This document shows positions 8,158 to 15,014 of a DNA stretch of 15,257 nt, in pieces. The stretch comes from JBBQER01 sp052148155 (lineage in GTDB: Bacteria > Actinomycetota > Acidimicrobiia > IMCC26256 > PALSA-610): positions 1-15,257 of the forward strand of contig JBKQIY010000094.1 in NCBI GenBank assembly GCA_052148155.1, written 5' to 3'. The notes under the pieces are model-generated. The model did not search any database and had not been told where the DNA came from. It saw only the letters and a program-made list of their open reading frames with translations. Position 1 is the first letter of the stretch, and the number at the start of each line of letters is the position of its first letter. The position numbers were made by a program, and so were the translations under genes.

Positions 8158-8325
8158 ATGTCGTGGCGCCAGTCAGTCTCGTGGGCAGGGCGCTCGCCGT
8201 TCAGGGAAACGACCCTGCGGGTTCGAACTGGGTTCGTCAACGGGCTCTCGACGCGTTCCCCCGCGGCTCGGGAGTGGTGCGACGCGTGGTCGCGGCTGTC
8301 AGCTGACGGTGCAGCGCGGAGGTGA
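8158..8325 (+). CDS. Possible small protein (55 aa)
   Basis: The ATG at 8158 is preceded by GGGAGG (8145-8150) at good spacing and opens a frame of 55 codons to TGA 8323-8325. Third positions are mostly G or C, as in the real genes nearby. The product begins MSWRQSVSWAGRSPF, contains REWCDAWSRL, is basic, and has no signal or membrane segment. I do not recognise it. The only support is the ribosome-binding site and codon pattern inside a gene-free gap, and chance occurrence is quite possible at this GC content. Confidence 0.3.
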   Translation: MSWRQSVSWAGRSPFRETTLRVRTGFVNGLSTRSPAAREWCDAWSRLSADGAARR

Positions 8326-8381
8326 CGATGTCCGCGTGATGGTGGTCGAGATCGCATGACACGGCTGGGCGGCACACGACG

Positions 8382-9344
8382 TTATGGGTGCAACCGTGGC
8401 GAACGTCGCAGGAGCCGCATCAGCCACGCAGGTTTGAGCAGGAACGCGAACAGGCATACCGATGAAGCGAGGAACGTGGCGAAGAGCACCGTTGCCGGAT
8501 CAAGCCAGCCGTTCCCGCTTGTCCCGCTGGGACCGTTTGCCACAGCGACCTTGGTCAAAGAGGTGTGCCGTCGGCCGGGACGACCCGACGTTCGGGACTG
8601 CGCTGCGGTCCTGGCGGCCGCACGGGCTGCGGTCAGCGCCGAACCGGTCGTCTTCGCGGACGTCGCCGTTGTTGCACGGGCGGCAGCGTTGGTGGGGATG
8701 GAGGTTGCGCGCAGCGCTGGTGTCGTGACGGTACCGAGGTGGGGGTCTGTCAACGCGAGGCGTTGGGAACTTGCAACGTCGATCGTGGCGACCGGCGCGG
8801 TACTCGCGCAGTTACCGGCCTCGCTTTTGAGTGGTTGACGTTCGAGTTGTCGGGTCTGGGGAACGCGTTGACGATGGAACGCTTGTCGGACGATCCGCGC
8901 GAACCTGGCGCGCAGATGCAACTCGTCACCGATGCGCTTGCCGCGCTCGGTACCTGAGATCAGGGTGCCGTCGAGGTCCAACAGGTTCGGTGAGCCCGGC
9001 ACCGACACGAACGCCAACGACGCCGTCGACTGCGTGCCGTCCGCCCACGCGAAGTCCGCAGTCGTCGGCGACAGCAAACTGGTCAGCGTCGCGCACGTCA
9101 CCGGCGACGTCTGGGCTGTCGCACCCACGATTCCCGACCCGCCCGCGAACGGACACCCGGACAGGCGCGCCGCGAGGGTGACGGTCTGAACTGTCGGCAC
9201 ATCGGTCAGCCCCGGACTGACTTGAAGAGTGCCCTGGAGTGCATGGCATCCTTCGACGTCACTCGCGTGTGCCGCCACCGCGCCGACCGCCGCGAGCGCC
9301 GACCATACGGCGATCAGCACGCACAGCCTTCGGGCTATCGACAT
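8382..9344 (-). CDS. Secreted protein with C-terminal membrane anchor
   Basis: This 320-residue protein starts at ATG 9342-9344 with AGGA seven bases upstream; the frame is open further upstream, but this start gives a clean signal peptide (MSIARRLCVLIAVWSALAAVGAVAAHAS). The first domain (about 30-200) has paired cysteines (33, 64, 84, 179), a WADGTQS motif (100-106) and a beta-rich layout ending 'LLDLDGTLISGT', as in small extracellular Ig-like proteins of actinobacteria. An Ala/Thr-rich linker (about 205-265) leads to one membrane helix (282-304) and a basic tail (WLMRLLRRSPR), so the domain is probably displayed outside the cell. No LPXTG motif is present, so sortase is unlikely. Residues about 149-176 are abnormally Arg/Gln-rich and may be read in the wrong frame. 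The function is unknown. Confidence 0.7.
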   Translation of the reverse strand: MSIARRLCVLIAVWSALAAVGAVAAHASDVEGCHALQGTLQVSPGLTDVPTVQTVTLAARLSGCPFAGGSGIVGATAQTSPVTCATLTSLLSPTTADFAWADGTQSTASLAFVSVPGSPNLLDLDGTLISGTERGKRIGDELHLRARFARIVRQAFHRQRVPQTRQLERQPLKSEAGNCASTAPVATIDVASSQRLALTDPHLGTVTTPALRATSIPTNAAARATTATSAKTTGSALTAARAAARTAAQSRTSGRPGRRHTSLTKVAVANGPSGTSGNGWLDPATVLFATFLASSVCLFAFLLKPAWLMRLLRRSPRLHP

Positions 9345-9848
9345 CAGACCGTCCTGGATGGAAGCCGTCGTTCGTTGCGGACACAAACGAAGATTCGTCC
9401 TTGTACTAGACGAGTCTGACCGCCCAGACCGCAAGGGACTAGGCGAGTTGGGTCAAGGTTTTTCATCGTCGGCTGTGGGTGCTCCACACGCGGGTGCTCG
9501 TCGGCGGCCGGGCCCCGGTGTCGGAGCCGAAGGCTGGGGTCCCGGCGGGTGATCGGGCCGGACGGGGGACCGTCGCGGCGTTCGGGGCGCCCCGCGGGCG
9601 ATGGCAGGCCGCGGCGGGCATACGCGCAGGATGTGTGGGTCGGGTCGGGCGCCATGTCCGTGTGTGAAGTCGGCGCACCCGGCGACCTGGATCGCATCAG
9701 CGATCGCGGCCGATCCGGGGATGCATTCCTGTTTGCGCCTTGTTCGGGTCTGTTTCTTCGGTACTGAACGGTCAGGACGTGCGGCGTTCGGCACGGTCGC
9801 GACCGTGGGTGCGGTCCAGTCCGGTGTCTCTTTCGTCGGCGTGGATGT
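9345..9848 (-). other. Intergenic stretch, no gene recognised
   Basis: This 504 bp stretch lies between the anchored secreted protein and the end of the permease fusion gene. Reverse-strand frames are open for over 100 codons. One of them has fairly coding-like third positions around 9550-9740, with the peptide SAAIADAIQVAGCADF, but it has no start signal and its remainder is Pro/Arg/Ala-rich. It could be a gene remnant. No promoter, terminator or RNA gene is evident. Confidence 0.35.
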
Positions 9849-11915
9849 TCAGGTTCCGGACCAAGATGGATTGTGTGGTTCCGGTTCAGGTCGGCGTCGC
9901 AGGTGGTCGTAGCCCGCGTCATCGATCGGGACGCGTGGCGGCCAGTCGACGGTCCGGGAGTCGTTGGCGAGAAGCGAAATGAAACGGTGCGTCGCGTCGT
10001 CGCCCAGTTCTCCTGGGTGGTCGCGTTTCGGATCGGCGCATACTTGGATGAGGGCTTTGCCGATGACGAACGTCGACGTGCAGAGGTGGTGGGTTTCGGC
10101 GCCCGTCGTGGTGGTGATGACGTCGCGTTCATGGGTCAGGACCTGCTGGACGCCGTCATACTTGCCGACCAGCACTTGCGTTCCGGGGTGTACACCGAGC
10201 TGGCGGAGATGCGCACATACTTCCGGCGGGGTCCGTATCGCGGTGTCGTCGGTGCTCTCGATGACCACCGCGGTCTTGGCTGCCCATCGCGCAAGGAGCT
10301 GCTGGTGGGCGGGCGGGAGTCGCCGATCGGCTCCGACGATCATCGACATCAAGAATGGGCGCACGTCGTCATCGAGGCGCTGTATCCAGCCGTCACTGCA
10401 CGTCTTGCACACGCAGTCGACGGTCTGGTCGACCTCTCGTCGCATGCGCTCCACGATCGTTGCGTCGGAGTAGCGCTCCGCATCCCAGACGCCAGTTCCG
10501 TCCGTGAACACGCGGCACAGCCACTCTGGCCAGAGGTACCCGACAAGCGCGGTCGGACCCCCGCAAAAGATGCACGCCGAAACCGGGGAGACCGCTTCGC
10601 CCGTGCCGGCGGACACCGACCCGGGGACGGTTGCCGCACCGTGGCCGACGGTCGATCCGTCCGGCACGGCCGGTTCGCGTCGGTCGCTGCGACCGTGCGG
10701 GCGGCGGGAAGCGAGCCTGAACGCGGCCGCGCTCAGCACGACGATCAGGGTTGCGACGCCGACGCCGAGCACCGTCCAGTCGAATGCGATCCCCTTGGTG
10801 GGATAGACCCGACGGGACGGGCCGAACGGGGCCAACGGAGAAAGCCCGACCGCGACGGCGACCGCGACAAAAGATCCGATGACCACCGCGCCGATCACGC
10901 CGACGAGCCCATCGGCGGTTGTCATCGAACGGCTGGCACCGATCGTTCGTAAGAGGTCGAGGTCGTCGGTGTCGAGGCGGAGTTGGCGGCCAATGACCTG
11001 CCCGGCGAGCAGCAGCGCCGCGAGCGCGACGATCACGCCGAAGACTCCGAGCGCGATCGCTTGTGGTTTGATCGCACGTTCGGCCTGCGCTTCAATCCCC
11101 GAGGTGACGCGAACGGACAGGCCGACACCTTTCGCGGAAAGTATCCGCTCGAGTTCGGTCTCGACCGTGGGCGCGGCTCGAGCGCTGCGGTCGACTTGGA
11201 GACCGCTTGTGAGTTCCGTGTTGCAGCATTGGGTGCGCGGACGAGTGAACGCCGGCGTGAAGATCATGTACGGGTCGGTGCTGGCGTCAACGTCGTTTTG
11301 CCCGACCGTGTTGTTGAACATCACGATGCCGACCACCGTCACGCGTGCCTTGTGTTTCGGTTGGACGGCGGCGGTACCGAATGCCGACAGGTGTGTCTGG
11401 TCTGTTGTGAAGATGCCGACGGAGACGACCGAACCCAGATGCAGACCAAGCAGACGTGCCGCGTTCGCGGTCATCATGATCTCGTCGGCACGGGTCGGAT
11501 CGGCCAAATGTCCGGCGATCACGGTCAGCCGGTCTTGGTCGAAGCCCAACCCGTCGATGCTGCCGAGCGCGACCCCGCGCGGTGCGGCTTGGGTGGGTCC
11601 GGCGTTCGGTTCGATGAGTTCGACGGCAAACTGGGCGTAGCTCTCGACGTGCGTGATGTGAGGCAAGTGAGCGATCCCGCTCAAAAGCGTCCCATGCTTG
11701 TTGGACGGCAGACCGAAGACCGTCAGCTCAGAAGGGTTGGTGCTCCGCAAAAATGCCGGGAACGACGACTGTGTACGCCGAGCTCCGGCTACCGCACCGA
11801 GTGCCACACCACCCAGTAAGCCGATGAGCAGAACGAGCGCAAGATAACCCGCCCAGCGCCGACCGGACGTCGTCCGGGAACGAAACCATGCCACCCGGAC
11901 AACTTGTTTGTTCAC
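9849..11915 (-). CDS. Half FtsX/ABC permease fused to a degenerate HNH-like zinc domain
   Basis: One unbroken frame of 688 codons from GTG 11913-11915. Residues 1-402 match the first half of large actinobacterial FtsX-type ABC permeases: helix 1 (23-43) followed by GARRTQSSFPAFLRSTNPS, an extracellular domain (47-282), then helices at about 286-308, 337-359 and 379-402, with the family's 'FDWTVLGVGV' entry to the last one. Such permeases normally continue through a second permease core, which is missing here. A Gly/Ser/Pro linker (406-446) leads to a different domain: CIFCGG (448-453), YLWPEWL (460-466), CVCKTCSDGW (501-510), and 'LLARWAAKTAVVIE'. This resembles standalone HNH-like proteins with the pattern CxxC, EH-x-WP-x-W, then C-x2-CN-x-GW. 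The EH histidine is Tyr460 and the CN asparagine is Ser507, so nuclease activity is doubtful. By standard FtsX topology the fused domain would face the cytoplasm. No ABC ATPase gene is adjacent. The frame is also open to a TTG at 11984. Confidence 0.75.
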   Translation of the reverse strand: MNKQVVRVAWFRSRTTSGRRWAGYLALVLLIGLLGGVALGAVAGARRTQSSFPAFLRSTNPSELTVFGLPSNKHGTLLSGIAHLPHITHVESYAQFAVELIEPNAGPTQAAPRGVALGSIDGLGFDQDRLTVIAGHLADPTRADEIMMTANAARLLGLHLGSVVSVGIFTTDQTHLSAFGTAAVQPKHKARVTVVGIVMFNNTVGQNDVDASTDPYMIFTPAFTRPRTQCCNTELTSGLQVDRSARAAPTVETELERILSAKGVGLSVRVTSGIEAQAERAIKPQAIALGVFGVIVALAALLLAGQVIGRQLRLDTDDLDLLRTIGASRSMTTADGLVGVIGAVVIGSFVAVAVAVGLSPLAPFGPSRRVYPTKGIAFDWTVLGVGVATLIVVLSAAAFRLASRRPHGRSDRREPAVPDGSTVGHGAATVPGSVSAGTGEAVSPVSACIFCGGPTALVGYLWPEWLCRVFTDGTGVWDAERYSDATIVERMRREVDQTVDCVCKTCSDGWIQRLDDDVRPFLMSMIVGADRRLPPAHQQLLARWAAKTAVVIESTDDTAIRTPPEVCAHLRQLGVHPGTQVLVGKYDGVQQVLTHERDVITTTTGAETHHLCTSTFVIGKALIQVCADPKRDHPGELGDDATHRFISLLANDSRTVDWPPRVPIDDAGYDHLRRRPEPEPHNPSWSGT

Positions 11916-11956
11916 CGCGGTACACCGCGTGTCGCTCGCGGTCCGACGCACTTCAT
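11912..11956 (-). CDS. 14-codon leader ORF overlapping the permease start
   Basis: ATG at 11954-11956 is preceded by GGAGGG (11967-11962, read on this strand) with a five-base spacer, the strongest ribosome-binding site near the permease gene. The ORF encodes MKCVGPRATRGVPR and ends in a TGA that overlaps the permease GTG start as GTGA. The permease GTG has no good site of its own, so translational coupling through this short ORF is the natural reading. The peptide has two Arg-Gly/Pro stretches, but no run of one amino acid to mark it as a classical attenuator. Alternatively, the same site marks the original start of the permease and an indel has shifted the frame. Confidence 0.4.
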   Translation of the reverse strand: MKCVGPRATRGVPR

Positions 11957-11984
11957 CTACGCCCTCCGATAGATGCGCCGACAA

Positions 11985-12423
11985 GACCTGCGCGCCGGGC
12001 AGTGTCGCTCAAGACGAAGGATAAAGCCTGCCAGCCGCGGCAACCGCGAGCATGCCAACCCGTCCGCGGCGGTTTTCTTTGCCGGACGGCGATCGGTTGC
12101 GCCGCACACGTCGGTCGCCGACCCGAGCGCGCTCGTGGCCAAAGTCTGGCGGTTCCCGCTGAGTCTGTGAATCCGACCGTGACCGAACGGGTTGGCGTTT
12201 GGCTTCTCCGCGGTCGGACCGATGGAACCCTCATCGCCTGGGTCCGTCGACGCCGGCGAGGCCAGTTCTGAGCGTGGACGGCCTGCACGGCCGTTGCCAC
12301 CTCTCGCGCCTTTCCGATGCTGTGGGAGAAGTGCCGTCCATTCGAACCGCTGGTCAACCTTTGTCAGAGTCACGACGTCCGATGATCGCGGACAGGACAA
12401 GACTTCGTCAGCCTGGAGGAGCA
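11985..12423 (+). other. Intergenic stretch with possible coding remnant
   Basis: This gap between the leader/permease region and a small possible ORF has no gene I recognise. A forward frame ending at TGA 12269-12271 closes with a protein-like stretch (TERVGVWLLRGRTDG, then TLIAWVRR), but has no start signal and only moderate third-position bias. No tRNA, riboswitch or mobile element is visible. The bases just before 12424 hold a strong GGAGGA site. Confidence 0.3.
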
Positions 12424-12608
12424 ATGCGCGGGCTGATCACCTTCGGGACACAGCTCGACAGAGCCGTGTCGAATTCACGGCAGGGCACGAACACTGGCAG
12501 GACGTCGTGATCGAATGCACCGGCACGCGTTCCGACCGCGCATCGTCACTGACCGCGACTTCGACACTTCTCGCCCGTGCCCTGAATGTCGGTGCGGCAG
12601 CGGTCTGA
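12424..12608 (+). pseudogene. Possible small gene with an internal frameshift
   Basis: ATG 12424 is preceded by GGAGGA (12415-12420) and opens MRGLITFGTQLDRAV, but the frame ends after 28 codons at 12510. Another frame from about 12467 to TGA 12606-12608 reads VEFTAGHEHWQDVVIECTG and ends LLARALNVGAAAV, with about three quarters of its third positions G or C. Joining the two frames near 12466 would give a protein of roughly 60 residues. This is either a small gene with an indel (mutation or sequencing error) or a coincidence. No family is recognised. Confidence 0.25.
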
Positions 12609-12746
12609 CCCGCCGCATTCGCTCCCGCGAGACAGGCAGGACGTTGACCGCCTCGTGCGCACGAAAACGATCCGGACACATGGAAAGGGGCGGTCGGATA
12701 CCACCACAGTTAGAGTGCGGCCCCAGATTTAATAGAGGAGCGCACG

Positions 12747-13166
12747 ATGCTTAAAGGCTTCAAGAACTTCCTGATGCAAGGCGAGCTCGTCGTCGTCGCG
12801 GTCGGTCTCGTCGTGGCCTTGGCGTTTAGCACCCTCATCAAGGCCTTCACCGATAGCGTCATCACGCCGCTCGTCAACGCGGCCGGCGGGGGCGGAGCCG
12901 GCGGGAAAGGGCTTGGCTGGACCATCAATGGGCAGCGCATCGACCTGGGTGCGTTCATCTCCGCCATCATCTACTTCGTCGTGTTCATGTTGGTCATCTA
13001 CTTCGCAATCGTGACGCCGTATCGGTCGTACATGCAACGGCGCGGCAAGACCGTCTTCGGTGACCCGGCACCCACCAAGGATTGCCCGCACTGTTTGTCT
13101 TCCGACCTTCCGGTCGCCGCCACCAAATGCAAGTACTGCGCGAGCGAACTGTCCGTCACCACCTGA
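12747..13166 (+). CDS. mscL: Large-conductance mechanosensitive channel MscL
   Basis: This 139-residue channel subunit forms a homopentamer in the cytoplasmic membrane and opens under high membrane tension, releasing solutes after osmotic downshock. The signature MLKGFKNFLMQGELVVVAVG (1-20) is the N-terminal amphipathic helix entering helix 1 (to about 45). A Gly-rich periplasmic loop follows (47-60), then helix 2 (69-90) and the basic TPYRSYMQRRGK segment. The C-terminus adds a zinc ribbon, CPHC (113-116) with CKYC (128-131), as in many actinobacterial MscL proteins; it is absent from E. coli MscL. GAGGAG just before the ATG is a good ribosome-binding site, and AT-rich TTTAATA precedes it. 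The gene stands alone, which is usual for mscL. Confidence 0.97.
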   Translation: MLKGFKNFLMQGELVVVAVGLVVALAFSTLIKAFTDSVITPLVNAAGGGGAGGKGLGWTINGQRIDLGAFISAIIYFVVFMLVIYFAIVTPYRSYMQRRGKTVFGDPAPTKDCPHCLSSDLPVAATKCKYCASELSVTT

Positions 13167-13542
13167 ATATCGAGACGACGCGAACGTTGGTCTGCCTGCG
13201 GCGTTCGTGAAATCGGGAACACATGCCGCGTCGGTTCCGGGCCTCTGGGCCGGCGTGTCACATTCCAGCGTTCCGAACGGGTCGTCTCAACAGTTCGAAA
13301 CGAGCGTTGACGCACGCCGGGCGGTGCATCGTCGTTGACCGATAGCGACGACGTCGTGTCCGAAATGACGAGCGGGTTCGAGGATCCGTGCAACGATGTC
13401 ATCACCGTCGAGCGTTCGAGTAGAGCGGGTTCGAGTTCCGCATACCAGCCTTTTCCGATCGGACCGTCAGCCGGTTCTATCGCGTGGATGTCGGCTGGCA
13501 TAACAGTTTGCGCGACGGTCACGAAGTCTTTCGCAGCCTGAA
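13167..13542 (-). other. Intergenic stretch, no gene recognised
   Basis: This stretch follows mscL. A reverse frame across it contains a protein-like segment (KDFVTVAQTVMPADIHAIEP and onward, about 13340-13540), but its third positions are only weakly G/C and it lacks a start, so I do not call it a gene. No terminator with a T-tract is visible after mscL. Confidence 0.3.
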
Positions 13543-13744
13543 CTACCACCACACGGCCAACACCCAACCCGGCGACATCAGCGTTTGATACGCCCACTGC
13601 AGCACGCCGGAGATGTCGATATCGAAGAAGATTGTGGGAACTCCCGAAGACGTTTCCGGCGGCGGCCAGGGTCGTGTTGATTGTCTTGAGCGGGTGAGGT
13701 ACAAACGCGGGGCGCGGGCGAGGCGAAGGGCTCGGCGAGTTCAA
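13543..13744 (-). pseudogene. Possible small gene with one-base frameshift
   Basis: Two reverse-strand frames each look coding, with most third positions G or C. Upstream, one frame reads KTINTTLAAAGNVFG. From 13641 down to TAG 13545-13543, a second frame reads VPTIFFDIDISG, then VLQWAYQTLMSPGWVLAVWW. They meet at a GGG run (13645-13643); removing one G would join them into a single peptide with a hydrophobic, Trp-rich C-terminus. No good start is visible (TTG at 13744 is the first). The peptide family is unknown. This could be a mutation, a sequencing error or chance. Confidence 0.3.
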
Positions 13745-13784
13745 CGGTCCAGGTGTGTCGGGTGTTGGAACGTTGGGGGTGGCT

Positions 13785-15014
13785 ATGGCTCGGTCGTGGT
13801 ATCGGATGTTTCGTGGCGTCTCGGTGTTCGTCGTGGTTGTGTTGACCGCGAGTTTTGTGGGGATGTTGGCTGGTCAGCGTCCTGCTGGTGCGCAATCGGG
13901 GGACCTGGTGTGGACGTCTTCGCTCCCGGTGTCGCAGACGGTCCCCGCGACGAACGCGTCGGGCGCCACGGTCAGTTTCTCGGTCCCGACCGCGGACGAT
14001 GATTGCGAAGGGGGCGCCGACGACGCTGCTTGCGAGTCGTCCCCTGTGTACTGCGTGCCGTTGTCGTCTGGTGCGGTGTTCCCGATCGGAGTGACCAACG
14101 AGGCCTGCGACGCGCCCGACCCTGACATGGACGGCGAGGCGACGTTGGTTGCCCCGTTCACGGTCACGGTGAACGACGAAGCGTTGGCGATCTCGTCTGG
14201 GGTCAGTGTGGCGGTGAAGGCGACCGGCCCAGATTCGGGCGCCCCGGTGAACTTCGCAGTCCCGACCGCGACCGATCTGCAGGGTCCGGTGCCGGTGGTG
14301 TGTGATCCGCTGCCCGGTTCGTGGTTCTCGATAGGTTCGACGACGGTGACGTGCTCGGCGACGGGCGGCGCGTACGACGTCCCGGCGACGGTGTCGACGT
14401 CCCTCGCCGTCGATGTGTACGAACCCGCGGCCGCGCCGGACGCCCCGATGATCGGGACCGCGTCCGCAGCGAACGGTGCTGCGTTGGTGTCGTTCGGGCC
14501 GCCGGCGTATGACGGCAGCGATCCGGTCACGAGTTATGCGGCGACGTGTAGTTCGAGTGACGGGGGCGCGACCGGTTCGGCGTCCGGTCCGTACAGTCCG
14601 CTCTCGGTGTCTGGGCTGACAAACGGTGACATGTACACGTGCACGGCGACTGCGACGAACGTGATCGGGACGAGCGCACCGTCGAACGCGTCGAACACCG
14701 TCGTCCCGGCTGCCGGGCTCGCGAGCTGTACCGACACTCAGACCTGCAATGCGATGACGTCGACTCCGACGTCGTCGACCAAACCTCCCCAGACCACCGA
14801 CGTCTCCGGCATACCGACCGCTCCCACCGGAACCGTCCAAGTCGCCCCAGCGACCATCCTGTTGCAGTGTCCGGGAACATCAATCGACGTGTCGAGCGCC
14901 ACCACGCTCACCGACTCGGGCTTTTCTGCCGGTACCAGCCTCAACGCGACCGTCACCCAGTTCGCGGTCGCGACCAGCGCAGCAGAAATCTGTTACAGCT
15001 CATTCTCCTGGTGA
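13785..15014 (+). CDS. Secreted HYR/fibronectin type III protein, probably truncated at the C-terminus
   Basis: This 409-residue protein is numbered from ATG 13785, chosen over the GTG at 13755 because GGGGGTGG precedes it and the signal peptide then starts correctly (MARSWYRMFRGVSVFVVVV... to PAGA-QS, cleavage near 36). After the signal come two HYR-like domains (about 42-132 and 138-212, each with a 'VSFSVPTA.D' or 'VNFAVPTATD' strand and a 'G.T.VTC' type end), then one fibronectin type III domain (about 217-308, 'PDAPMIGTASAANGAALVSFGPPAYDG'). A Cys-containing C-terminal domain follows (311-400, Cys315, 321, 362, 403). The layout fits an extracellular adhesion or surface protein. The last residues after CYSS (FSW) do not continue the domain, because the frame runs into unrelated sequence at about 15000. 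Confidence 0.85.
   Translation: MARSWYRMFRGVSVFVVVVLTASFVGMLAGQRPAGAQSGDLVWTSSLPVSQTVPATNASGATVSFSVPTADDDCEGGADDAACESSPVYCVPLSSGAVFPIGVTNEACDAPDPDMDGEATLVAPFTVTVNDEALAISSGVSVAVKATGPDSGAPVNFAVPTATDLQGPVPVVCDPLPGSWFSIGSTTVTCSATGGAYDVPATVSTSLAVDVYEPAAAPDAPMIGTASAANGAALVSFGPPAYDGSDPVTSYAATCSSSDGGATGSASGPYSPLSVSGLTNGDMYTCTATATNVIGTSAPSNASNTVVPAAGLASCTDTQTCNAMTSTPTSSTKPPQTTDVSGIPTAPTGTVQVAPATILLQCPGTSIDVSSATTLTDSGFSAGTSLNATVTQFAVATSAAEICYSSFSW

Noticed and set aside
7635..8375. 246-codon reverse frame in the gap after the DUF347 gene
   Set aside because: It has no ribosome-binding site and no recognisable motif, and it runs opposite a small frame with a better start signal. Long open frames are common by chance at this GC content.
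9453..9794. Reverse frame that vaguely resembled a DUF222/HNH protein end
   Set aside because: Only SAAIADAIQV resembled the family. The zinc and HNH residues that should follow were not found in any frame.
12609..12746. Possible riboswitch upstream of mscL
   Set aside because: I could not place the conserved core of a cyclic-di-AMP or other known riboswitch; only an AT-rich patch and ribosome-binding site are visible.
13370..13445. GGGTTCGAG motifs resembling a tRNA T-loop
   Set aside because: No acceptor stem, anticodon arm or CCA-side pairing could be built around them.
13578..14840. 420-codon reverse frame opposite the HYR/Fn3 gene
   Set aside because: The product is mostly Arg, Gly and His, as expected from the antisense of a Thr/Ser/Ala/Val-rich gene.
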